Shown one piece after another: positions 34,150-43,681 of a stretch of 64,000 nucleotides of DNA. The translations under genes and the position numbers were made by a program. Location of the stretch: assembly GCA_036867785.1 (NCBI GenBank), contig CP145419.1, positions 806,001-870,000 of the forward strand, read 5' to 3'. The notes beneath the pieces were generated by a model. It made no database searches and was not told the origin of the DNA. It saw nothing but the letters and a program-made list of their open reading frames with translations. Positions within the stretch are counted from its first letter, which is position 1. Every line of letters starts with the position of its first letter. This DNA comes from Plasmodiophora brassicae (Eukaryota; Endomyxa: Phytomyxea; Phytomyxea; Plasmodiophorida).

Positions 34150-34515
34150 ATGTCGAAGAAGGAGTCGGTGCTCGACCTGAACAAGCATCTCGACCAGCCC
34201 GTGCTGGTGAAGTTCGCCGGCGGTCGCGAGGTTACAGGAATCCTGAAAGGTGCGGGTGTGGTGTGTGTGAGTGTTGTTGCCCTGTCGATGATCGTGACGG
34301 TCGTCACAGGGTATGATCCGCTCGTCAATATCGTGCTGGACGAGACCGTTGAGTATATCCGAGAGGCGGATGACCCCTACCGTCTGACCGACCAGACACG
34401 TAACCTGGGCCTTACGGTCTGCCGTGGCACGGCCGTCATGCTGATCGCGCCCGTCGCCGGATCCCAGGAGATCGACAACCCGTTCGTCCAGAACGAACAG
34501 CCGTCGTTGACATAA
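34150..34515 (+). CDS. LSM7: U6 snRNA-associated Sm-like protein LSm7
   Basis: Subunit of the LSm2-8 (nuclear, U6 snRNP) and LSm1-7 (cytoplasmic mRNA decay) heptameric rings. Two exons, 34150-34249 and 34310-34515, with a 60-bp phase-1 intron; 101 residues (human 103). Sm1 motif: DQPVLVKFAGGREVTGILKGYDPLVNIVLD. Sm2 motif: LGLTVCRGTAVMLIAP. The family's NPF near the end is present (DNPFVQNEQ). The intron splits the GYDPL turn that is conserved in LSm7. Divergent with the TALPID3-like gene at 255 bp. Confidence 0.96.
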   Translation: MSKKESVLDLNKHLDQPVLVKFAGGREVTGILKGAGVVCVSVVALSMIVTVVTGYDPLVNIVLDETVEYIREADDPYRLTDQTRNLGLTVCRGTAVMLIAPVAGSQEIDNPFVQNEQPSLT

Positions 34516-35093
34516 ACGCGTTGTTCCTGCCAATCTGTGCTGCGACGGCGAAGATAGGTTTATTTGTTGTCCACGTTGCCGTTGCGCCCGCCGAGTGCAG
34601 ACCTGGCCGCCGATGCGTGGTACAGAGGGGAGTGGCTGCGCTGATGTGAAACGTGATCGGTCGTCGCCGACTGGACGCAGAGATTGGCGGGAAATGTTTT
34701 ATCGTCCCGCGGGACGACGCGAGGTTTTCGTCCCGCGAGAGTCGAGACGAATCCGCATTGTCGACCCGCGCAGGATGTGCCTAACGCGCTATTCGATTCA
34801 TCGTGCACCAATCCTCGGCGGTCGTCGTTTTGGTCGTGACAAGCAGGTCAGGACACGTAAGATTCATGCAGTTAACGTTAACTATATGTACCATCAACAC
34901 TGTCTGCAGACTGAGCCTCATTCACTTAATGACGGAAGTGACCGGGAACAATGACGTCGCTGCGAAATTGTGGAGTGGGTGGCACCCCTCGTCGCGCCGT
35001 CCCCTAGCGGCTAGCGCTACGGAATTCCATATTGCGGCACCGCTGGTTGATCATGGCCGTTCCAGATGACAATGGCCTCTGGGCCACGATCGG

Positions 35094-35771
35094 AGGTAGT
35101 ATTAATGTCCGGCCGGGTCCTGATGGATAACGGTCTAGTTGTGTGCGTTCTAGCCATCGCATCATCACTGATCGCCACTGCCGTCGTCGTTTACCGCTGC
35201 CGTCAGCGACAACGTCGCCACCAAGATGAAATCCAAGAACGGCGACGTCGTCACGGCGACGAAATTCTACAGGCACTGCTGGAACATGGTGAGCCCAGAA
35301 CAGTGGTCGTTGACTTTAGACCGACTAATCAGCACCCGTATGGTTTGAGTACAGCTATTTGGTAACCGTATTGTCCAGTAGTCCAGCGATCGAGTTGTAT
35401 GGGGGTACGGAGCTGTAGGCTGTGATTGCTGTAAAGCACTTGGTTTCAAATTTGCACACGCTCCGTACCCCTATAAAACTCGATCGCTGGACTACTCAGC
35501 TGTACTCTCAAACCATACGGGTGCTGATTAGTCGGTCTAAAGTCAACGACCTCTGTTCTGGGCTCAACTGATCACCATGTTCCAGCAGTGCCTGTAGAAT
35601 TTCGTCGCCATGACGATGTCGCCGTTCTTGGATTTCATCTTGGTGGCGACGTTGTCGCTGACGGCAGCGGTAAACGACGACGGCAGTGGCGATCAATGAT
35701 GATGCGATGGCTAGAACGCACACAATTAGACCGTTATCCATCAGGACCCGGCCGGACATTAGTACTACTTA
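35094..35771. repeat. Large near-perfect palindrome (two ~315-bp arms)
   Basis: Bases 35094-35413 and the reverse complement of 35460-35771 agree almost base for base apart from a few indels and substitutions, with a 46-bp centre. Each arm carries the same reading frame: a 60-odd-codon product with one hydrophobic helix (LVVCVLAIASSLIATAVVVY) then a basic/charged helix (RQRQRRHQDEIQERR). The left copy reads on plus and the right on minus. Such DNA can form a long hairpin or cruciform. Confidence 0.95.
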
Positions 35772-35913
35772 ATCCACGGCAGCGGTCAACCCTTTCAACG
35801 GGCCGCGAGTACCGCATCCGTCATACGAGCAGTGGTTTCTGGCGTGCTGCATCTCGGCGGCGCAGCTTGCGAGCTACCTGAGCGTTAGAGGCTCGGACGA
35901 TGATATTCCGGCG

Positions 35914-36712
35914 ATGGATCCTTGCGACATAGACGATCCCTGCGACATAGGCGCATTGGAAGACAGCGCGCACCGGTCAACAACCGAAACGATGCAACTC
36001 CCTTCCGATGACGGCGAAACTGGGCATTCCGATGGTAACGATACACCGTGGGTTCCGGCACCAGCGATGACGTTCGACATCCATGTCGAAGTGAAACATT
36101 TTCTGGAAGCATACGCCAAGAAGACTGGCTTTCATGTAAGCAATTCTTACACTCCATTGCTCGGCGTTGAATGACGCTTGCTCATCGTCCCAGATCAACG
36201 TCCAGTTCAAACGTTTGCGAAGAAGGAACGCTCCATTGAATTGTTTGGCAACGACGGTGCCTGGGTGCGAGGTCTCTCCTTTTCGTATGCGCTACGCATG
36301 TTGTTATCCCTAATAGTTACCATCAGGCCAAGCGTACTGCACTTTCATGGAGCCGGACAAGAAGAAATATCATTCCATTCGGACAACGTGCACGTTGAAC
36401 ATTCCGTTCACGTTCGATGCCAAACAATACGTGGTGAAAGACGCCAAGTTCTGTCTCGTCCACACCCACATTGTGGAGCTCCCGTCGAGTAATGGAGTGC
36501 TTGCCGCTCATCAACGGGATCACACAAAGGAACAAACGTCCACGTCTACCACACAGTCGAACACCCGGTATCGGGTCCTGTCGGAAACATTTGCTCGTCT
36601 GACTGTTGGCGCTAAGGTCAACGAGCATTTGTACCGGCGTGCTATGTCCACGTTCACGTCGCTGGAACGGAATTCCGAAAGTACCTTTCCCGTGCCGTGT
36701 TGCAGAATCTGA
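35914..36712 (+). pseudogene. FAR1-like DNA-binding domain fragment
   Basis: From ATG 35914 the frame reads an acidic leader, then MTFDIHVEVKHFLEAYAKKTGFH, the start of a FAR1-type (WRKY-GCM1 fold) domain. A 58-bp intron (36136-36193) leads to INVQFKRLRRRN. A later frame (from about 36347) gives RTTCTLNIPFTFD...FCLVHTHIVEL, matching the C-x-H-x-H end of FAR1 domains, then a region ending at 36712. The joins between about 36300 and 36350 could not be solved cleanly, so the copy may be broken. FAR1 domains derive from MULE transposases and bind DNA. Confidence 0.55.
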
Positions 36713-36969
36713 GATTAAGCGTTCTGTTGTCTTACCTCCTTTACGACGCACAGCGAGTCGCGGTAGGCGTCCCGATCGTGTTGCGCGACTTTCGCGACTT
36801 GATCGACAGCAACCTGCGAATGCAAGGCTACCAGCCAGGTGCCGTTTGTGTATGCAACACGGCGTCAACTCAGCGGATCACCGAACTGTTTTTCATCCCC
36901 CAACCAACGGCGCACCTTAATTATCAATGCGGTCCACAACATCTTCCTTGTAGCCTAAGACGCTTGGAC

Positions 36970-37235
36970 CGCATTGACAAGGTGCTGGTCCTCAGATGAT
37001 GCCGGATATCTTCACATCACGGTTTGCCTGAACAAGTCCATCGTAACGGCCTCCCGTATCTCAGCGACATTGTTGGTTGGGGGATGAAAAACAGTTCGTC
37101 ATTGCGGATTACATGTTCATACCTAACCATTTCGCTGAGATGCGGGATCGGAGGCCGTTACGATGGACTTGTTCAGCAAACCGTTATATGAAGATATCCG
37201 GCCTCATTTGAGGACCAGGCACCTGTTCTCGCATC
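36970..37235. repeat. Inverted duplication around the Ulp1 exon start
   Basis: About 100 bp (36970-37067) recur as reverse complement at 37133-37235. Identity is high (for example GAACAAGTCCATCGTAACGG in both) and the spacer is about 65 bp. A second, nested 27-bp pair occurs at 36882-36908 and 37072-37098. The right arm contains the first codons of the Ulp1-like ORF (37163), so the left arm is an inverted copy of coding DNA. Confidence 0.9.
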
Positions 37236-37844
37236 TGGCTTGTGATGAATGGATATCGGACGAGGTTATGAACAGGGCCCTCGATCAGTTCATAGAAGAA
37301 GAGTGGGAATGCAGATACCCGAGTTTTCAGCAAGTGTTCGAGCCCACCAGCTCGCTGATCTGCCTGTCTGTCAATTGCATTTCCGAACACTTCGAGGCGA
37401 ATCACCTGTACGAATGCAGTACTCGACGCTGACGTTTTGCCTGCGGCAGATTGCCAATGTTCACTGGTGTGGTCTTGTTGCTGACAGGCGGAAACGGGCG
37501 GCGTATTTATACGACCCCCTGATGCAGGACTCGTATCGTGCAAAGCTTCTCCAGTTATGGACCCGATTCGTCGTTCCGCGATTTCCTGAGGGAAGCGAGT
37601 TTAAGATCGTTCCGGTGAAACCGTTCACGAAGACATGCACGATCGAGCTTGGGGGATTTCGCCGAGAAGCAACGTGATGGTCACAGCTGCGGCGTCTGTT
37701 GCACTATTTCCACTCTATCCTCCACGAGCGTGTTCGTCGAGTCGATACCCAACACGTGCCTCTCCTCCGGTATATTTATTCACAAGCTACTCGAGCATCG
37801 CCTGTATTTCATCCCAGAAATGTTACGGAACATATAATACATAG
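37163..37844 (+). pseudogene. Ulp1-like (C48) cysteine protease, frameshifted
   Basis: Segments in order: LACDEWISDEVMNRALDQF (substrate-binding start of Ulp1 domains), then, after a probable intron, ANVHWCGLVADRRKRAAYLYDPL (catalytic His and Asp), and finally EKQRDGHSCGVCC (Gln and nucleophile Cys). The His/Asp segment and the Cys segment lie in different frames. The shift occurs at a GGGGGA run near 37652, with no splice sites around it, so this copy has a one-base frameshift or the assembly has a homopolymer error. Ulp1 domains cut SUMO or similar tags. In this setting it is probably an element-borne protease of the kind found in some MULEs. Confidence 0.65.
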
Positions 37845-38019
37845 TGCCCTGGCGAAGCAACGTGAGCTGACGTCAGCTCGACTTCGAATCACGATCAGGG
37901 TTGTGGCTTTAATCCCCCGGGACGAAAACCTCGCGTCGTCAGCGGGAGGAAAAAAGACAACCCCTTTTTTTGGCATATTTGTCTTCGTTTGGCATTGCCG
38001 TTGACGGGAAGAAGGCCCA

Positions 38020-39032
38020 ATGTGCTTCAGTCAGGGGCAATCCTTCTTCTTCGCTGCCGTCGGGTTGGTTGAACGAATTGCCCCGTCCAGGCCCCGTCCA
38101 GGCTTCGCTGATCTGCTTCATGCCAGGTTCCTGATCGCAGCCTTTCTGTTTCGCAATGGCCACACGCGGCTCGCCAAAGGGTGCAAGCCAGTTCGGCGTG
38201 CTTTGTCTGTCGGGCATGGATTGTTGATCGGTTGCGTCCCTACAGAGTCTTCTACTTTTTCCTGATGGAGTGCCTGCAGGGCGTGCAGTACTTTGTCATT
38301 GATGAGTGCGACAATCCGGTGAACAAACTGCTGACCGTCGCCGGTTACCTTCACATCTGCTTCCAGCCGTTCGCTGTCCACTGGCTCAAGGATTTCAACA
38401 ACCCGGAGATGCAGGCACGCTCAGAAGGCATCCGCCGCATATGCTTCCTGGGAGGCGTTGTCCTATTCGCCAAGTTCCTCATGTATCCATGGTCCACCGA
38501 CGAAGGTATTGCTTGTCTGCGTGCAAATGCCAAACCAATACGCTTACGTTCATTGCGGCAGGCATCTTCGCGCCCGGATGCGTTGGGGGAGGCACGCGGG
38601 AATGGCTGCGTGGGTCCCGCCAGCAAGGAATTTGCACGTACAGAGGCGTGAGGCACCTCGGTAAGATTTCCCAAATTTTCAGGTTGCCGAATCAGACCTT
38701 TGACCGGAAACCGCCGGTCGTGTACAGCCTGGTCAGTGCCATTGTACGACTCGACGTACTTTTCTCCTGGCGTTGGGCTACATTGCTTCCTGATGTTCGC
38801 GCCCTACTTCTCATCGGGCAAGGCCGTTCACCTTCTGTTTGGGTCCTTCTTCTTCCTGTCAGGGCCGTTCCTGGCCACGTGTCTGACACCGAACCTGCAA
38901 GAGCAGGCGTCCATATGGTGCTTCTTCTCCATCGCCCAGATCGCAGCCATGCTTGTGTTAATCGGCCCCGTCCTGCTTCGGAAGGCGCCTACGGGCGACA
39001 TCGCCATGTCGAAGACAGTCAAAGCCGCATGA
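38020..39032 (+). CDS. Multi-pass membrane protein, DUF5765-like
   Basis: Five exons, 38020-38063, 38127-38180, 38246-38505, 38562-38660 and 38728-39032, with introns of 56-67 bp; total 762 bases, 253 residues. It begins MCFSQGQSFFFAAVGFLIAAF, with the MC[FW]S start and first helix typical of DUF5765. The second helix contains FYFFLMECLQGVQYF (the family FxxMExxQ motif). The third exon holds HICFQPFA, then a Cys/Gly loop, then HLAWSVPLYD...YFSPGVGLHCFLMFAPYF and further helices. About six to seven membrane spans in all. The molecular role of this family is unknown to me. The frame is verified across all four introns. A poly(A)-type AATAAA lies 8 bp after the stop. Confidence 0.75.
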
Positions 39033-39039
39033 CAGCACG

Positions 39040-39045
39040 AATAAA
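39040..39045 (+). terminator. AATAAA polyadenylation-type signal
   Basis: AATAAA stands 8 bp after the stop of the DUF5765-like gene. Only 53 bp separate its stop from the stop of the converging tepsin gene, so the two 3' ends must overlap or nearly so. Confidence 0.5.
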
Positions 39046-39085
39046 CGCTTCAGCGGTCCAGTGTTACTCCCCGTGTGTAAATATA

Positions 39086-41168
39086 TTATGGCAGTGTCGC
39101 TGGGCCTTTCATGATATCTTGGACGAAGGCGAACGAGTCCGCCCTGCCGGCGGTCGTGTTCCGGACCGTCTTGACCGCGGTGGCGAACGGATCAAGCGTC
39201 TTCGTCGATGGGGCTTCCGGTTTCGCACCGAGATCCGACGGCCCCACTTCGTCTGCTATGAAGTCAAACGAGGACGTACGCGCAGGCGAAACCGGTGCCG
39301 CAGCCATGAATGGAAACGCCGACGACGAATCAGCGCCGGCAGACACGTCCAGGTCCTGTAAGGGCGCGTACCCTGACGAGGAACCGGCAGGACCTCCTCG
39401 TCCGTCATGTTGATCGTGCATGTCCATAACGACTTGCAGCAGGTCCGGCTGAGGTGGCGACTGCATCATGAACCCAAGAGGATCCGAACTGTTCGACGAA
39501 TCTCTTGGGGCAGGCCTGGTCTGCACAGGCTCTGCGTCGTTCAGGCTGATGCTCGCGAACAGATCAGCTGTCGGCGGCGACGACGGAGCAGCCATAAACG
39601 ACGACGCTTGCGGTTCCACCTGATTCTGCATACCGAAATCAAGTAGGTCCACGGCGGCAGTACTGCTAGCACGATGTGTGTCGCTGCTGACACCTGCGTC
39701 TGCTGACGACGCGATACCCAGCAGTGTTTGAACCTGGTACACAGCACGTCTGAGATACGTGTACGTGATGACGCAGATCGACAACCAGACCTTGTCCGCC
39801 TTGCTGCGAATCGTGCGGTTGTTCGATAGCGTTAGCGCCGTCACCCCCCCAGGCTGCTCTCTGAAATACTCGGTAAGCGATGCGCTATCGTGGGCAAACA
39901 GAGCCTCGATCACGCTCAGCGATTTCTACCACCACGCTTAAGACGGCTGACATCGCAGGAAGCACAGCCTTACCGCTTGCGTCTGCCAGTGCTGCGACTC
40001 GTGCAGCTTCTCGTCCAGCAGTGTCAGGATCAGTGCTCGATCGAGGCTCTCGAACGCAGCTGTCAGTTGCGTCAGCGCCCCTGCAGAGGGCATTGTCGAT
40101 ACGCCGCCAGCAGCCGTCAAATCATCGATCAGACGGGTCTCCAAGATACCATCGCCAACGGCTGCGGCATGTGCCACGGCGGACGTTCTAGGCGCGCTTG
40201 ACGACCGCGAAACGGTTGGCGCTCCTTCAGACAGATGGTTAACGGCGCCGAGTTCGTCGCCAGCGGCACCGCTTCCCCAGACGCCTCCAACCTCGCCACG
40301 CTGCCGATGCGTGGGTTCAGCCAGCCTCGCCGGTTTCACATCGAAATCGGCACGATTCACAGGGCCGCCGACCGGACGGAACGGGGCGGGCGTGGACGCG
40401 TGTCGCGACCGGATCGGCACCGCCGGGTCGAACACCTGCTTGACCTTATCCAGAAACGAGTTGCTCGACGGCGGCGCTGTCGACCGGAACGCTGGATTGC
40501 CGAACCCGACCATGCCCGACGCCGACCGATGCGGCACGATGGGGCTCGTATAGGACCCGCGATCCTGCGGGGGATACCCGTTCACCATTGAGCCCGCCAA
40601 CGAGGTCGCCCTGGCGACGGCGGTCTGCAGCACGCTCGTAATTGCATTGTCGTTCGACAGCGCGTCGGATGGAGGCGGATCCCCACCTAGCAGGTTCCGG
40701 TCGTCAGCTTGCGGTAGGCAGGCGACTACAATGGGGCATACCGCTGAAGTGTTGGGATGCGATACTGCTCTTGTGGTGCTGGGGCGGTTCCGCATCCGTC
40801 GAGGCGAACAATGAGTTCATGGCTTCTTTGGCGGCGCAGCGAACGCGCTCGTTCGGCGCGTCGCCGTGCAGCGGGTGAAGCGGGCCGGTGAAGCCGGCCG
40901 CGGCTCGTAGGATATCGGTCCGTCGCTGGAACGATTTTCGCATCGACGGGTTGCCGTTCGTGCACAGGTAGGCGATCACGCGCAGCGTCTTCCATTTGAC
41001 GTTGGCCGACTTGGAGTCGAGGCGCCTGACGACGGCGTCCTGGAGCAGGTCGGCGTCGACGGGCGACGCGAACGACGCCTTGGTGAGCTGGTCGAGCTGG
41101 TACCCGCTGGGCGGCGTGTCGCTGTCGCGTGTTGCCTGTGACACGAGCGTCTTCAGCGCGGCGCTCAT
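39086..41168 (-). CDS. TEPSIN: AP-4 accessory protein tepsin
   Basis: Peripheral coat protein of AP-4 vesicles at the trans-Golgi. Four exons: 41168-40742, 40686-39974, 39925-39791, 39733-39086, total 1,923 bases, 640 residues. The N-terminal ENTH-like domain carries DTPPSGYQLDQLTKAS, NVKWKTLRVIAYLCTNGNPSMRKSFQRR and AAAGFTGPLHPLHGDAPNERVRCAAKEA, a pattern specific to tepsin. After a disordered linker the VHS-like domain reads LDRALILTLLDEKLHESQHWQTQ, SVIEALFAHDS and SKADKVQTLLGI. The last of these depends on an in-frame 57-bp intron (39734-39790) that contains no stop. The tail has LLDFGMQ, close to the beta4-binding LFxG[ML] motif. The start is ATG 41168. Converges on the DUF5765-like gene. 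Confidence 0.83.
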
Positions 41169-41509
41169 CGCCCCGTCGCGTCGCGCCCTGCCACTGAGAT
41201 TGTCCAAAAATGCATCGTCGGGGCTGGCTGGCAGTGGCGGCTGGCGGCTGGCGGCTGGCCCCACGGAGGCGCACCCAAAATCGGCTCATCCGTCTGATCG
41301 CCGCGATCGGCCAAGGCCCAAGCAAGACGTACCGCTGGATCGTCGCGGCCAACTCATTCACCGTTTTGAACGAATTTAATTAAAGCGCGATTCTTGAAAC
41401 GGTTCGAAGCATTGAAACATTTCGGTCCATTGACCTGTTTCCAGCCGAACGTTGAGGTCATTAAATACCGCCCCAACCGAAGGTATGGCTCAGGCAACGT
41501 CAGTAGGTC

Positions 41510-41860
41510 GCTGATATGGTGAACCAATTCCGCATGTTCGATTGCAATCCGGCTTCGACACCAGCAATCCCCAACTCTCGCCTCCATTCTGGCCTACGCG
41601 CAACCACTGAGGAGGAACAAGAAACCATGAGGCACTTCCCTAACCGAAAAGCCGTCGGAAGCCTACCGTAATCTATCTCGCAACCAGAACACGACCCGAA
41701 TCGCCTATGCGGTTCAGCAGGTGATCCAGTTCCGCGAGAACCCAGGCACGATACACCGGGGCACCGTCAAGTACATCTCTCGTTACCTGAAAGGTACGAT
41801 GGATTACGGCCTCCAATTCGGAGACAGTGCACTTTTCGCACATCAACAACCGGATCACCG
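41510..41860 (+). mobile_element. Ty1/copia reverse-transcriptase relic
   Basis: Fragments of the C-terminal part of copia Pol (end of reverse transcriptase before RNase H) in successive frames: ADMVNQFRMFDCNPASTPAIP, then RKAVGSLP and VIYLATRTRP, then TRIAYAVQQVIQF...VKYISRYLKGTMDYGLQF. Three frame changes and a stop (at about 41670) show it is dead. No LTRs, integrase or RNase H motif were seen. The DNA to about 42540 holds nothing else I can name; a minus-strand ORF at 41767-42183 overlaps it. Confidence 0.7.
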
Positions 41861-42547
41861 CTATTGCACAAGCCAGCACGCGACCAAACGTTGGGTCTGT
41901 GCCGCAAGTGTTCCGCCGGAAGCCCCACGCCTAATCCTGTCGCCAAGCGTCGCGGGGGTTCTTCGATGAGCCATCGCGTAGTTTGTTGAAGCGTTGCCGC
42001 AGTGCTGGGGAGCGGTTGAGCATCGTCCTTCGTATCACTGGCGAGCTCAAACAATGGCAATCGAAAGAACTGACGGATGCGCACAGGCAATTTCATAGCA
42101 CAGCGGTAAAGCCCGTGTCGTCGCCTGCTTCCAGCGGCAACACAGGTCCAATCCTGACGCGTTTCTGGCGAGATGGCCCGCATTCTTTCCGACGCGATTC
42201 GACTACAATGCGTCTACTGACGATTGCGGTACTATCAAGTCCTCGCGAGCACCAACCTGATGGACATTGACGGCGCCGTGCCACCTCGATTCGGCAGGGG
42301 GGTGATCGTTCATGAACACCAGTCCCACTCCACCGGGACCGACGTGCACCGTCCCGCCCAGTTCGGGGTTCAACGCTCAAACCCTGTCTACGCACGCTCT
42401 CGTTGCGACATTTGGCCAGGAGGACATTGCGCCCTGCCTACCAGCACACCGCCGAGGCGCGGCAAGCAAAGCGGGAGCTGACTTCGTAGGCGGTACGACG
42501 AGTAGGCAGGACATATGACAGACGGAGCGTGTGATACATAGGTACGT

Positions 42548-43438
42548 TCATCTGCTGAGGTGGACGAGTTGATCACGGGTAAGCAGTTGCAGATGCTCGG
42601 CACGCTGGATAGCCTCGCCCAGGGTCTTGCCATGGATCAGGGACAGCGCCATCCGCAACAGTTCCTTGTCACTGGAGGCACGACCAGATGTTAGTGCTAT
42701 GACGTCGTTGCTGGCGAACACAGGCTGATGGGACTTTGGATCCAGGATGGACGTCACGGCCGATTCGCGTATCTCGTTCTTGCACGCCAACCGCAAGTGT
42801 TGGTCCTGCCGCGCCGTCCATGTCGTTGGTTCTGTGCCAGGGAGAGCGCCCTGCTCACAGTTGCATCATAATCACGCGGGTGTAGTAGGCAGCATACGAA
42901 CATGGCGACGTTTCTCCGACTTTCGCGGCCTAGGGGATGGTTCCCTGATCCCCACTGGGTTCCTGAGGAGACCCCACGAACAACGTCATGTCGCGTATGG
43001 GGCAACCAGCGCCGATATGATCCTGTACCCGGCGATGTCGTCCAGGAATCCCGTACGTCGTAGATGGTCACGACCGCGTTCCGCTTCGGGCTCGGAGCAT
43101 TCATCGCCAACGACGACGACGCCGGGACCATCATCATCATCGACCATGATGACCTGGTCGTCGTAGGAGTCCTCATCTGACGATATGATAACAAGGTCTT
43201 TAGCGATGCCTTGCCGATGCGCGTCTTCGCCGATTTCAACGCCGAGTGTGCCATCGGCGGCAGCGGGCGCCACCTCCTCGTCTGCCACGAACGTCGTCAG
43301 GTCACAGCTGCCTTCTTGGGATCCACATCCGGACGCTCCACCTGATAGGCAGACAACGGCATCATCATCATCATCATCAGCCGTCGCACGGACACACAGC
43401 ACGGACGTCGTCGTCGACGACAACGATGACGACGACAT
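42548..43438 (-). CDS. Acidic protein with SUMO-interaction-like motifs (257 aa)
   Basis: Three exons, 43438-43029, 42962-42902 and 42850-42548 (introns of 66 and 51 bp), total 774 bases. The N-terminus is Ser-rich with an Asp run (ATADDDDDDAVVCLSGG). Two strong SIM-like motifs follow: DLVIISSDEDS and QVIMVDDDDG, and then GVVVVGDE. The middle exon is basic (REPSPRPRKSEKRRH). The C-terminal ~85 residues look like a small folded domain (HLRLACKNEIRESAVTSILD, a FASNDVIALTSG segment, then helices to QLVHLSR). I cannot name the family. Hydrophobic cores next to acidic/Ser residues are the usual way of binding SUMO, so a nuclear SUMO-pathway role is inferred. The start is the first in-frame ATG. 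Confidence 0.65.
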
Positions 43439-43681
43439 GGCCACGCAGTCCTCAGGGTCCGCGAGACGCGCCGAGGGGGAGGGGGCCCGGGGGCTTGCCC
43501 GGGAACCCGCAGCAGTCGGCCTCGTCAACTGGCTGCCCCGCAGCCGCGGATGGCCGCCCACCGCTTGGCCATGTCTACGGGGACAAAAATCCAGACTGAA
43601 AACGCGACGATAAATTGGGGCTCGGGACGGGTGTCACATAAGTTCGGTTGGCGACCCCATTATTGACAGCAGGCAACAGCG

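Larger units (their letters stand above)
34703..37947. mobile_element. MULE-like or fold-back element with FAR1-like and Ulp1-like genes
   Basis: The ends share an inverted repeat: the 20-bp core CGACGCGAGGTTTTCGTCCC at 34715-34734 is perfectly repeated as reverse complement at 37919-37938, within about 34 similar bases each side. Between them are a large palindrome (35094-35771), a FAR1-like DNA-binding segment (35914-36712), a Ulp1/C48 cysteine-protease segment (37163-37844) and another inverted repeat (36970-37235). FAR1-type and Ulp1 domains are both known passengers of Mutator-like elements. No MULE transposase catalytic domain was recognised here, so the copy is non-autonomous or rearranged. 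Target-site duplications could not be fixed by eye. Confidence 0.6.

Noticed and set aside
38306-39361. Plus-strand 351-codon frame
   Set aside because: It cuts across exons and introns of the DUF5765-like gene in a different frame and enters the tepsin gene; no homology recognised.
41767-42183. Minus-strand 138-codon ORF
   Set aside because: Overlaps the copia relic and has no recognisable motif; too weak to call.
37163-43438. A SUMO-related gene cluster (Ulp1-like protease plus SIM protein)
   Set aside because: The protease lies on a mobile-element block and is frameshifted; unrelated genes separate the two.
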